A DNA stretch of 10,305 bases, from the NCBI GenBank assembly GCA_035575095.1, contig DATLYF010000047.1:1-10305 (forward strand). The letters are read 5' to 3'. The notes beneath the pieces were generated by a model. The model worked only from the letters and a program-made list of their open reading frames with translations. It did no database searches and was not told the origin of the DNA. Positions within the stretch are counted from its first letter, which is position 1, and every line of letters starts with the position of its first letter. Position numbers and translations under genes: made by a program. Positions 1 to 6,051 of this stretch are shown here, one piece after another. This DNA comes from DATLYF01 sp035575095 (GTDB lineage: Bacteria > Pseudomonadota > Gammaproteobacteria > Competibacterales > Competibacteraceae).

Positions 1-861
1 GCGCCCCGCCTCAGCAGCCTCCCAGGACGACGGCCGCTCCGGCACTCCAGTCAAGGTCTCGCCCAGAGCCATGGTGGCAGGCAGCTTGATGCCGCCGGGA
101 CGCTTGAGGTGGGTGATCCACACCGCGCCGTCGCCGCAGGCGCGGCAGACGGCGCCGTCACGCCGCGCCAGGAGACTCCCCGGCCGGCCGCGCAGTCCGT
201 CCTCGGGGTGGGCGCCGTAGAGATAGAAGGGTTCGCCGCACAGAGTATCCCGCACCCCGGGGACGCTGTCGGCGCTGCGCACGCGGCGCACGATCTCGTC
301 CATTGGCATGGTCCAGTCGATGGCGCGGTCGCTCTGGCGCATGGCGGGGCGCAGTCGGCCGCGCACCCCGGGACAAGCGTAGTCCAGCGGCTCGGGAACA
401 TGGCGCCGGCTCTGGAAGCGCTCCACCGCCTCCAGCAGGGCGGCGACCGCCGCCTCAGTGACCTCGTGACGGTAGAGGCTGCTCTTGCTGGCCGCGCGCA
501 TGGGGAATTCGCGCCAGGACCAGATCGGGCCGGCATCCATCTCGGCGTCGGCCTGGAGCACGGTAACGCCCCAGTGCGCCGCGTTCTCGCGGATGGCCCA
601 GTCCAGTGACGAAGGCCCGCGGTCGCCGCGGATGCCCGGGTGAACGATCAGACAGACGTGCCGGCGCCACACCGTCTCCGGAATGGCGCTCTTGAGCATG
701 GGGGCGACGATCAGCTCGGGGCGGCTACGGGCGACGGCGGTCACCATGTCGGCGCTGCCGTGGGTCACGTGCACGTCGACGCGGTGGCCGCGTCCGCTGA
801 GCTCCACCCAGGCACGCTGGCTGAGACTGTTGTGGGCAGTGGTCAGGAACAGGATGTGCAT
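1..861 (-). CDS. hoxX: Hydrogenase maturation protein HoxX, N-terminal part (runs off left edge)
   Basis: 287 codons are open from the ATG at 861 to the window edge with no stop, so the 3' end lies outside. The visible part is the formyltransferase-like half of HoxX: N-terminus MHILFLTTAHNSLSQR, the signature HVCLIVHPGIRGDRGPSSLD at residues 68-87 and VLQADAEMDAGP at 101-112. The C-terminal enoyl-CoA-hydratase-like half of the family would lie beyond base 1. Known for the family: HoxX takes the formyl group of N10-formyl-tetrahydrofolate and yields CO for the Fe(CN)2CO centre of [NiFe]-hydrogenases maturing in the presence of oxygen, in the cytoplasm. An in-frame ATG at 882 would add seven residues (MFRGSAD). 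I prefer 861 because HoxX proteins begin close to the ILFL strand and a GAGGGAG ribosome site precedes it. Hydrogenase structural genes are not in view. Identity is secure from the motifs. Confidence 0.93.
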   Translation of the reverse strand, partial: MHILFLTTAHNSLSQRAWVELSGRGHRVDVHVTHGSADMVTAVARSRPELIVAPMLKSAIPETVWRRHVCLIVHPGIRGDRGPSSLDWAIRENAAHWGVTVLQADAEMDAGPIWSWREFPMRAASKSSLYRHEVTEAAVAALLEAVERFQSRRHVPEPLDYACPGVRGRLRPAMRQSDRAIDWTMPMDEIVRRVRSADSVPGVRDTLCGEPFYLYGAHPEDGLRGRPGSLLARRDGAVCRACGDGAVWITHLKRPGGIKLPATMALGETLTGVPERPSSWEAAEAGR

Positions 862-963
862 GTCTGCGCTCCCTCGAAACATGACAGCGCACCCTGACCT
901 TGACCCGGTGCGGTCCCGCCCGGCCGGTCGAACCGCGCGAGACGGGTGGTTGAAGAGACTGGC

Positions 964-983
964 GGCGGCGCCGCAGCGCCGCC
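964..983 (-). other. GC hairpin in the presumed hoxX leader
   Basis: Perfect 8-bp arms (ggcggcgc at 964-971, gcgccgcc at 976-983) enclose a 4-base loop. It lies between the candidate -10 box and the hoxX start codon, about 100 bases before the ATG. With no T-tract next to it on the minus strand it does not look like an intrinsic terminator. A structured leader is possible, but GC-rich DNA also produces such stems by chance. Confidence 0.4.
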
Positions 984-991
984 TTAAGACG

Positions 992-997
992 AGTATA
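992..997 (-). promoter_or_regulatory. Candidate -10 box for hoxX
   Basis: The minus strand reads TATACT here, one base from the sigma-70 consensus TATAAT and in otherwise GC-rich sequence. No good TTGACA-like -35 is seen 16-18 bases upstream; that place is occupied by the dyad at 1009-1036. It would leave a leader of about 120 bases before the hoxX ATG. The same hexamer followed by C occurs upstream of adhC. Confidence 0.35.
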
Positions 998-1008
998 GCG
1001 GACTGACG

Positions 1009-1036
1009 AGGCAGATCACCGACCGGAGGTCTGCCT
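1009..1036. promoter_or_regulatory. Inverted repeat upstream of hoxX, possible operator
   Basis: Perfect 7-bp arms AGGCAGA (1009-1015) and TCTGCCT (1030-1036) are separated by 14 bases. The left arm falls at the -35 position relative to the TATACT at 992-997. That placement suits a dimeric activator or repressor. The arms could also pair as a stem, but nothing is transcribed towards it on the plus strand, so a terminator role is unlikely. Confidence 0.35.
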
Positions 1037-1090
1037 TTATCGGCCGTTCATACCCGGTCGGCTGCATCAGACGATAGCCCATTTTCCGAC

Positions 1091-1199
1091 GCCCTCACCC
1101 TAATCCGGATGCGCGCCATTCGTGGCGCGGCCCTCGGAGTGCCCTGACGGGCGTCCAAATCCGCTCTGGTGGATTTGTCTGCCGCGGGCAGGAGAGGGC
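1091..1199. repeat. REP-like composite element with several internal hairpins
   Basis: The outer ends are complementary: GCCCTC at 1091-1096 pairs with GAGGGC at 1194-1199. The left end continues as CCCTCACCCT (1092-1101), identical to the start of the palindrome at 5959. The right end GAGAGGGCC (1192-1200 region) also matches that palindrome. Between the ends are further stems: CGCGCCA/TGGCGCG (1112-1118 with 1123-1129, loop TTCG), GCCC/GGGC (1141-1144 with 1149-1152) and CAAATCC/GGATTTG (1156-1162 with 1171-1177). It looks like a REP palindrome whose centre is replaced by about 90 bases of clustered hairpins. It lies just after the fghA stop. Confidence 0.6.
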
Positions 1200-1218
1200 C
1201 GATCAAAGCAACCCACCC

Positions 1219-2061
1219 TCAGTCACACAGGTGGCGGGCGTGGAAGGCGATGTGCTCACCGATGAAGCTGCCGACGAAGTGGTAGCTGTGGTCATAGCCC
1301 TCCTGCAAGCGGAAGGTGACCTCAAAGCCGCGCTCGTCGCAGGCAGCCTGGAAATCTTCCGGGTGGAGTTGCTCGGCCAGGAACTCGTCGTCGGTACCCT
1401 GATCGATCAGCATCGGCAGCTCCGGCGCGCCGGCGCGGATCAGACAGGTGGCGTCGTAGGCCTCCCAGCTCTTGCGGTCATCGCCCAGGTAGTTCGAGAA
1501 CGCCTTCTCGCCCCAGGGACAGGCGCTGGGATGGCAGATCGGGGCAAAAGCCGACACCGAGCGGTACAGCCCCGGATTGCGCAGCGCCAGCACCAGCGCG
1601 CCGTGCCCGCCCATGGAGTGGCCGCTGATGGCGCGCACCCCGGGGAGCACCGGGAAGTTGGTCTCGATCAGCGCCGGCAGCTCGCGCATCACGTAGTCGT
1701 ACATGTGGTAGTGCGTGGACCAGGGCGCCCGGGTGGCGTTGACGTAGAAGCCCGCGCCCTGCCCCAGGTCGTAAGCGGGGTCGTCGGGCACCTCCGGCCC
1801 GCGCGGGCTGGTGTCGGGAATGACCAGGGCGATACCGTGCTCGGCGGCGTAGCGCTGGGCGCCGGCCTTGACGCGGAAGTTGTCGTCGGTGCAGGTCAGC
1901 CCCGACAGCCAGTACAGGGCCGGCACCGGCGCCTTCTCCGCCTGCGGCGGCAGGTAGACGGAGAAGGTCATGAGGCAGCGGCAGGCCGTGGAGGGGTGCT
2001 GCCAGCGCTCCAGCCAGCCGCCGTGCTCCTTGATGCGTTCGATGCGGGTGAGGGTGGTCAT
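1219..2061 (-). CDS. fghA: S-formylglutathione hydrolase
   Basis: This 280-residue cytoplasmic esterase of the alpha/beta-hydrolase (esterase D) family hydrolyses S-formylglutathione to formate and glutathione, the second step of glutathione-dependent formaldehyde oxidation. Length is typical. The nucleophile elbow GHSMGGHGAL places Ser at 149. IDQGTDDEFL supplies the acid (probably Asp224) and GYDHSYHF the base (His258); these match the positions in human esterase D with a shift of two for the last two. Also seen is the family motif WLSGLTCTDDNF at 51-62. The ATG at 2061 is 10 bases after the adhC stop, and its ribosome site GGGAG abuts that stop codon, so the two genes are almost certainly co-transcribed and translationally coupled. 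FrmB and YeiG are equivalent enterobacterial names. Confidence 0.96.
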   Translation of the reverse strand: MTTLTRIERIKEHGGWLERWQHPSTACRCLMTFSVYLPPQAEKAPVPALYWLSGLTCTDDNFRVKAGAQRYAAEHGIALVIPDTSPRGPEVPDDPAYDLGQGAGFYVNATRAPWSTHYHMYDYVMRELPALIETNFPVLPGVRAISGHSMGGHGALVLALRNPGLYRSVSAFAPICHPSACPWGEKAFSNYLGDDRKSWEAYDATCLIRAGAPELPMLIDQGTDDEFLAEQLHPEDFQAACDERGFEVTFRLQEGYDHSYHFVGSFIGEHIAFHARHLCD

Positions 2062-2071
2062 CGCTGCTCCC

Positions 2072-3181
2072 TCAGAACACGATCACCGAGCGGATGCTCT
2101 TGCCCGCGTGCATCAGGTCGAAGGCCTCGTTGATGCGCTCCAGCGGCAGCACATGGGTCACCAGCGGGTCGATCTTGATGGTGCCGTTGAGGTAGTTCTC
2201 CACGTAGCCGGGCAGCTGGCTGCGGCCCTTGACCCCGCCGAAGGCGGTGCCCTTCCAGGTACGGCCGGTGACCAGCTGGAACGGCCGAGTGCGGATCTCC
2301 TGGCCGGCGCCGGCGACTCCGATGATCACCGAGGTGCCCCAGCCCAGATGGGTGCACTCCAGCGCCTCGCGCATCACGTTGACGTTGCCGATGCACTCGA
2401 AGGAGTAGTCCACGCCGCCGTTGGTCAGTTCGACGATGACATCCTTGATAGGCACGCTGTAGTCCTGGGGATTGAGGCAGTCGGTGGCGCCCAGGGCGCG
2501 GGCCATCTCGAACTTGGCCGGGTTGAGGTCGATGGCGATGATGCGCGCGGCCTTGGCCATCACCGCGCCCTGGATCACGCTCAACCCGATCCCGCCCAGA
2601 CCGAACACCGCCACCGTCGAGCCCGGCTCCACCCTGGCGGTATTGAGTACCGCGCCGATGCCGGTGGTGATACCGCAGCCGAGCAGACAGACCTTGTCCA
2701 GAGGAGCGGCCGGGTTGATCTTGGCCAGCGCGATCTCCGGCACCACGGTGTACTCGGAGAAGGTGGAGCAACCCATGTAGTGATAGATGGGCTGACCGTT
2801 CTTGGAGAAACGGCGGGTACCGTCGGGCATGAAGCCGGTCCACACCGTCTTGGCGATGGACTGGCACAGATTGGTCTTGGTCGAGTGGCAATACTCGCAC
2901 TCGCCACACTCAGGGATGTACAGCGGAATGACGTGGTCGCCGGGCTTGAGGTCCTTCACCCCCGGGCCGATCTCCTCGACAATGCAGCCGCCCTCGTGGC
3001 CGAGCACGCAGGGGAAGGCGCCCTCCGGGTCGTCGCCGGAGAGGGTGAAGGCATCGGTGTGGCACACGCCGGTGGCCACCACCCGCAGCAGCACCTCGCC
3101 CTCCTTGGGGCCCTCCACGTCGATCTCGGTCACATCCAGCGGCTTCTTGGGCTCCCAGGCGACAGCGGCACGGGCTTTCAT
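2072..3181 (-). CDS. adhC: S-(hydroxymethyl)glutathione dehydrogenase / class III alcohol dehydrogenase
   Basis: The 369-residue zinc- and NAD-dependent enzyme oxidises S-hydroxymethylglutathione, formed from formaldehyde and glutathione, to S-formylglutathione. Catalytic-zinc ligands are Cys40 (GVCHTD), His62 (GHEGG) and Cys169 (LLGCGITTG). Structural-zinc cysteines are 92, 95, 98 and 106. The NAD fold has GLGGIG at 194-199 with an acidic Asp in IAIDLNP. The long class III segments GGVDYSFECIGN and RPFQLVTGRTWKGTAFGG are present. I chose the ATG at 3181 (MKARAAVAWEP): AGGAGG sits 7 bases upstream at 3189-3194. The reading frame stays open to an ATG at 3259, but those residues resemble nothing in the family. 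Two residues linked to glutathione-adduct binding in the human enzyme, Arg114 and Lys283, appear as Ala110 and Leu279. The fghA neighbour still favours the glutathione pathway. Confidence 0.95.
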   Translation of the reverse strand: MKARAAVAWEPKKPLDVTEIDVEGPKEGEVLLRVVATGVCHTDAFTLSGDDPEGAFPCVLGHEGGCIVEEIGPGVKDLKPGDHVIPLYIPECGECEYCHSTKTNLCQSIAKTVWTGFMPDGTRRFSKNGQPIYHYMGCSTFSEYTVVPEIALAKINPAAPLDKVCLLGCGITTGIGAVLNTARVEPGSTVAVFGLGGIGLSVIQGAVMAKAARIIAIDLNPAKFEMARALGATDCLNPQDYSVPIKDVIVELTNGGVDYSFECIGNVNVMREALECTHLGWGTSVIIGVAGAGQEIRTRPFQLVTGRTWKGTAFGGVKGRSQLPGYVENYLNGTIKIDPLVTHVLPLERINEAFDLMHAGKSIRSVIVF

Positions 3182-3308
3182 GGTCTTGCCTCCTCGTTGC
3201 AATGGTGACGGGTCGCACCCGCCGAATCCATTGAGTATAGGAGGCCGTTTCCCGGGCATTCTTGGCGGAGGCGTCGGACAGTTGTCCAGAATCGTCAGCC
3301 ACGCCCCT
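3182..3308 (-). promoter_or_regulatory. Probable adhC promoter region
   Basis: This is the 127-base gap between the DUF3179 stop and adhC. The minus strand has TATACT at 3234-3239, a near-consensus -10 giving a leader of about 45-50 bases. No convincing -35 is found at 16-18 bases. Further upstream is a dyad GGACA-GT-TGTCC at 3276-3287, which would lie around -50 to -60, a usual place for an activator. A strong AGGAGG ribosome site is at 3189-3194. The promoter rests on the -10 hexamer alone. Confidence 0.4.
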
Positions 3309-4235
3309 TCAGGGCGCCCGGAACACCGCGCCGTCGGGATGGAAGGCCGACCAAGCGAACCAGTAGGCGATCACCGCCGGCAGTTCCTCACCGGTCTCGT
3401 CCAATGCCCGGGCGGTACCGTAGCCGGCATCGAACTCGATAGTCAGGCTACGGCCGGCAAACTGGTCGCGGAGCGGGCCGGACAGCCGTGCCAGCTCGAC
3501 GAAGGGATAGGCCTTGCTCTGCCCGCCCAGGCTCAGACCTAGCACCCGCTCCTTGGGATGGTAGCGGCTGCCGAAGGGATCGGTGGGAAACCAGACCGCA
3601 GGGCTCTCGGCGTAGCCGGCGTAAGGATCGCGGGCGTAATCACGCACCTGGCCGGTGGCACTGGACAGCACCAAGGTATGGGGATGGCGGGTGCGCCAGT
3701 CGGCCCAGGCGGTGTGGGCGACCGGTACCGCTTCCAGCGTCGTACCGCGTAGCGGTCCACTGATGGCGCGCTGGCCGATCTGCGTCCACAGCGATTCACT
3801 CTCCCGGTCGTAAAGCAGTACGTCGCTGTTGTAGAGCAACCCGGACACGCCGAAGTGGCGGGGCTGGCCGCCGACCTCGGCGCGGAAGGCCATGCCGGTG
3901 CCGCACAGCGGGCAGAAGGTGACGACGATCGGTTCCCCGGCGAATTCGTCGTTGACGATCTCGTGCCAGTTGAGGATGGCGATGGGATAGGCCTTGGCCA
4001 CACCGTTACGGGCGATGCCCAGCACCCGGGCATCGTCGGCGAGACCGGCTTGGGCGGCGGCAAGGAAGCGCGGCCGGTCGACGGCCGGGATGCCATCGCG
4101 TGGCGGCCCACCGTGGAGAATCTTGGCCGGCGGCACCAGCGCATCGCGCAGGTCGAAGCCGTTCTTGCTCTGTGCCAGAGCCGGCGGCAGGCCGAGCAGA
4201 AACAGCAGCAGGCAGAGGAGCGAGCGTCGGGTCAT
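3309..4235 (-). CDS. DUF3179 domain-containing exported protein
   Basis: 308 residues from the ATG at 4235. Residues 1-21 form a clear signal peptide (MTRRS, then a leucine-rich core, PPALA before QS), so the mature protein is probably periplasmic. The remainder matches DUF3179, a family of unknown biochemical role: KAYPIAILNWHEIVND at 81-96, FCPLCGTG at 107-114 with Cys108 and Cys111, SGLLYNSDVLLYDR at 131-144, LWTQIGQ at 149-155 and a second KAYPFVEL at 241-248. The two AYP segments suggest an internal duplication. The CPLC pair looks like a metal or redox site, but this is inference. I chose 4235 because GGAG lies 6 bases upstream. An ATG at 4241 has no room for a ribosome site, and longer starts up to 4325 would read through the REP palindrome. 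It follows the P460-like gene by 86 bases. Confidence 0.85.
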   Translation of the reverse strand: MTRRSLLCLLLFLLGLPPALAQSKNGFDLRDALVPPAKILHGGPPRDGIPAVDRPRFLAAAQAGLADDARVLGIARNGVAKAYPIAILNWHEIVNDEFAGEPIVVTFCPLCGTGMAFRAEVGGQPRHFGVSGLLYNSDVLLYDRESESLWTQIGQRAISGPLRGTTLEAVPVAHTAWADWRTRHPHTLVLSSATGQVRDYARDPYAGYAESPAVWFPTDPFGSRYHPKERVLGLSLGGQSKAYPFVELARLSGPLRDQFAGRSLTIEFDAGYGTARALDETGEELPAVIAYWFAWSAFHPDGAVFRAP

Positions 4236-4273
4236 GGCCATCTCCAAAGCGGGGTGCCGCCGGCGTATCGACA

Positions 4274-4312
4274 GGCTCTCTCCCGCACGTGGGAGAGAGC
4301 CAGGGCGAGGGG
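4274..4312. repeat. REP-like palindrome between the P460-like and DUF3179 genes
   Basis: Perfect 11-bp arms GGCTCTCTCCC (4274-4284) and GGGAGAGAGCC (4291-4301) surround GCACGT. The right arm runs on into AGGGCGAGGGG to 4312, so the tail agagccagggcgagggg differs at two of 17 bases from the tail of the palindrome at 5959-6025. It lies wholly in the 86-base gap after the P460-like stop. In RNA it forms a strong hairpin that could stabilise the upstream message or lower expression of the DUF3179 gene. No T-run follows, so it is not a standard terminator. Confidence 0.7.
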
Positions 4313-4321
4313 TCATCCGCA

Positions 4322-4846
4322 TCACTTGTAGCGGTTATGGTTGAACACCTGGTCACCGCCCGGTGCCGACTTGTGGCAGTCGCTGCACATGCCTACCCGG
4401 CCGGCCAGGGCAGTACCTTCGGGGGTCTTGTCCGGCTTGCCGTTCGGGGTGTACTTGACCCAGAACCAGTCCTTGTTGGCCGGATCGTAGCCGGGGCGCT
4501 TGACCATCACGGTGACCGCCATCAGGAACTTGTCGGGGTTATCGGCCACCGCTTCCTTGCTCACCCCCTCGCCGCCGTAGTTGCGCTTGACGATCACCAC
4601 CTGGCTCTTGCCGCCCACGCTGACCTTGCCATCCAGGGTCTGCAGCACGGCGCCATGCGGGTGCTGTCCCGGATAGGGGGTAGCCTGGAACGCACCCTTG
4701 CCGGCCAAGCCGGCCTTGACCAGGGCCTGCCACAGTTGCTCGGCGTACGCCAGGTCGTCTTTGTTGCCAAAGGATTGGGCCGACGCGGCCGCGGCAATAG
4801 CGAGGCACAGGCCGGCGCAGACGCTAGCCAACGGTTTCAGGTTCAT
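4322..4846 (-). CDS. Cytochrome P460-like c-type haem protein
   Basis: 174 residues with a signal peptide (1-23, cleavage likely after ASA) and one c-type haem motif, CSDCH at 154-158, near the C-terminus. The layout is that of the cytochrome P460 family: an aromatic segment DWFWVKYTPNGKP at 126-138 ahead of CxxCH, and a closing VFNHNRYK. Known members are periplasmic; the founding one, from ammonia oxidisers, oxidises hydroxylamine with a haem cross-linked to lysine. Whether this protein has that cross-link cannot be read from the sequence; VIVKRNY at 84-90 offers a candidate lysine. Substrate is therefore unknown. The start at 4846 has a near-perfect ribosome site, AGGAGGTGA, with AGGAGG 7 bases upstream. 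It overlaps the propeller gene stop by four bases (ATGA), so the two are made together. Confidence 0.8.
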   Translation of the reverse strand: MNLKPLASVCAGLCLAIAAAASAQSFGNKDDLAYAEQLWQALVKAGLAGKGAFQATPYPGQHPHGAVLQTLDGKVSVGGKSQVVIVKRNYGGEGVSKEAVADNPDKFLMAVTVMVKRPGYDPANKDWFWVKYTPNGKPDKTPEGTALAGRVGMCSDCHKSAPGGDQVFNHNRYK

Positions 4847-5868
4847 CGTTTCACCTCCTCGGCTGGTTGCAGGCGCCACCGCAGCACGGTGGCCGAATAG
4901 CCGCCCGACGGCGCCAGCCGCCGGACCGGCTGAAATACCTCCGCCCCCCGCACCCCCGGCGCGCCCAGGGGGCTGCCGGTAAACGCGGCCCGCCAGCGTA
5001 TCCCGCCATGACGCGCATCCAGCTCGAGCAACTCACCGTCGCGCCGCACCAGCACTCCGCTCGCGGTGGGCACCAGGCTGAGCGGATCGATGCCCGGCAG
5101 GGACACGGCCCAGCGCAGCGCGCCGGCGGCCGGTCCGCGGGCGACGATGCGTCCATCCAGGCAGGCGTACACGAGCAGACCCTGGACCGGGATCGGTCGC
5201 TGGCAGGGCACGGGCTCGCGCACCTCCCACAGGGTCTCGCCGTCGGCCGCGGCCAGAGCGCGCACGCGGCCATCGAACAAAGTGATCAGGACGCGGGCGG
5301 CATCCAGGGCGAGCGGCTGGTGGACCAGTTCCTGGGGCAGCGGCAGGGACCAGCGCACGCGCCCGCTGTCCGGCGCCAGCCCCCACAGGGATTTGGCCTG
5401 GCCGCCCACTACCAGGGTGTCGGCGGCCAGCGCCGGCGAATAGACCCAGCCCGGAAAACGATGGCGCCAGCGCAGATCACCATCGTCCAGGGAGATCGCC
5501 CGCAGCTCGCCGTCGACACTCCCGGCGTAGGCGGTATCCCCGGCGATCAAGGGCGAGAAGACCTGGGCGGTGCTGGCAAGCCGCCAGCGCGGTGCGCCGG
5601 AAGCCAGCTCCAGGGCGTACAGTCCGCCGGAGCTGCCGACCATGACCAGCTCGCCGGACGCTGCAGGCCGATCCGGGTTAAGCCCGGGTAGGGCCAGCCA
5701 CAGCAGCCGGCCGTTGTCGACGGCGAAAGCGCGCACCGCATCGGCGGCGCCCACTAGCACGGTGTCGTCGGCCATGGCGTCCAGGGCGAGCACGACCCCG
5801 ACCACGGTACCGGCTAGACCGACCAGATAGCGCCGCGCAAATGGGGGGTGACCGGCAGGGAGATTCAT
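4843..5868 (-). CDS. Exported PQQ-type beta-propeller repeat protein
   Basis: 341 residues. A hydrophobic stretch at about 14-30 followed by AMADD suggests a signal peptide cleaved near 33. The rest is a repeat protein: Trp at 57, 95, 134, 173, 214, 253, 292 and 331, spaced 38-41 residues, most in the form G-x-x-x-W at the end of a blade (NGRLLW, SGAPRW, DGDLRW, SGRVRW, DGETLW, AGALRW, GGIRW, ATVLRW). This is the PQQ-enzyme or BamB-like repeat, and eight repeats fit an eight-bladed propeller. I see no evidence that it binds PQQ or is an alcohol dehydrogenase; it is too short for one. A scaffold or binding protein is more likely. Cys222 and Cys236 could form a disulfide. The ATG at 5868 has no clear ribosome site. 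The stop overlaps the P460-like start. Confidence 0.8.
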   Translation of the reverse strand: MNLPAGHPPFARRYLVGLAGTVVGVVLALDAMADDTVLVGAADAVRAFAVDNGRLLWLALPGLNPDRPAASGELVMVGSSGGLYALELASGAPRWRLASTAQVFSPLIAGDTAYAGSVDGELRAISLDDGDLRWRHRFPGWVYSPALAADTLVVGGQAKSLWGLAPDSGRVRWSLPLPQELVHQPLALDAARVLITLFDGRVRALAAADGETLWEVREPVPCQRPIPVQGLLVYACLDGRIVARGPAAGALRWAVSLPGIDPLSLVPTASGVLVRRDGELLELDARHGGIRWRAAFTGSPLGAPGVRGAEVFQPVRRLAPSGGYSATVLRWRLQPAEEVKR

Positions 5869-5958
5869 GCGTGCATGGCCCGTTGAGGCGATGCACTTCT
5901 TTACGCACAGGGCGGGCGCTTGGATGCAGGGTGGATGGGCGGGGACTCAGCCGTTCCT

Positions 5959-6025
5959 CCCTCACCCTGGCCCTCTCCCTCCGGGAGAGGGCCAGGGTGA
6001 GGGGTAGTAGGGCCAGGGTGAGGGG
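5959..6025. repeat. Perfect 45-base palindrome plus an extra half copy (REP-like)
   Basis: The 21-bp arms at 5959-5979 and 5983-6003 are perfectly complementary across a TCC loop. The left arm starts CCCTCACCCTGG and the right arm ends AGGGTGAGGG. Four bases after the right arm, the 17-base string agggccagggtgagggg (5988-6004) is repeated at 6009-6025, giving one and a half units. The element fills part of the 183-base gap between the cobQ stop and the propeller gene. Ends are shared with the elements at 1091 and 4274. No T-run follows on the minus strand. Confidence 0.8.
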
Positions 6026-6051
6026 CGGCCGGGCATTGTCGAACGCCTGGC

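Larger units (their letters stand above)
862..1218. other. 357-base non-coding region between fghA and hoxX
   Basis: No credible gene is seen on either strand. From right to left, in the direction of transcription, it holds a REP-like composite element (1091-1199), a 7-bp dyad (1009-1036), a candidate -10 box (992-997), a GC-rich hairpin (964-983) and the hoxX ribosome site. The gap is far longer than the 10-base spacing inside the adhC-fghA pair, so hoxX is probably transcribed from its own promoter here. No run of T follows any of the hairpins on the minus strand. Confidence 0.7.

Noticed and set aside
1009..1040. Intrinsic terminator on the plus strand (stem followed by TTTAT)
   Set aside because: No plus-strand gene precedes it, and the tail has only three or four T/A bases. 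A dyad operator for hoxX fits the position better.
3230..3246. FrmR/CsoR-type operator around AGTATAGGAGG upstream of adhC
   Set aside because: Only one possible half-site is seen, with no matching second half across a G/C tract, and no frmR-like gene is in the window.
3182..3259. Upstream extension of adhC to an ATG at 3259
   Set aside because: The extra 26 residues do not resemble class III ADHs, and the ATG at 3181 has an ideal AGGAGG 7 bases before it.
4236..4325. Upstream extension of the DUF3179 gene to an ATG at 4325
   Set aside because: It would translate the REP palindrome and place a charged stretch before the signal peptide. The ATG at 4235 has a well-spaced GGAG and a normal signal peptide start.
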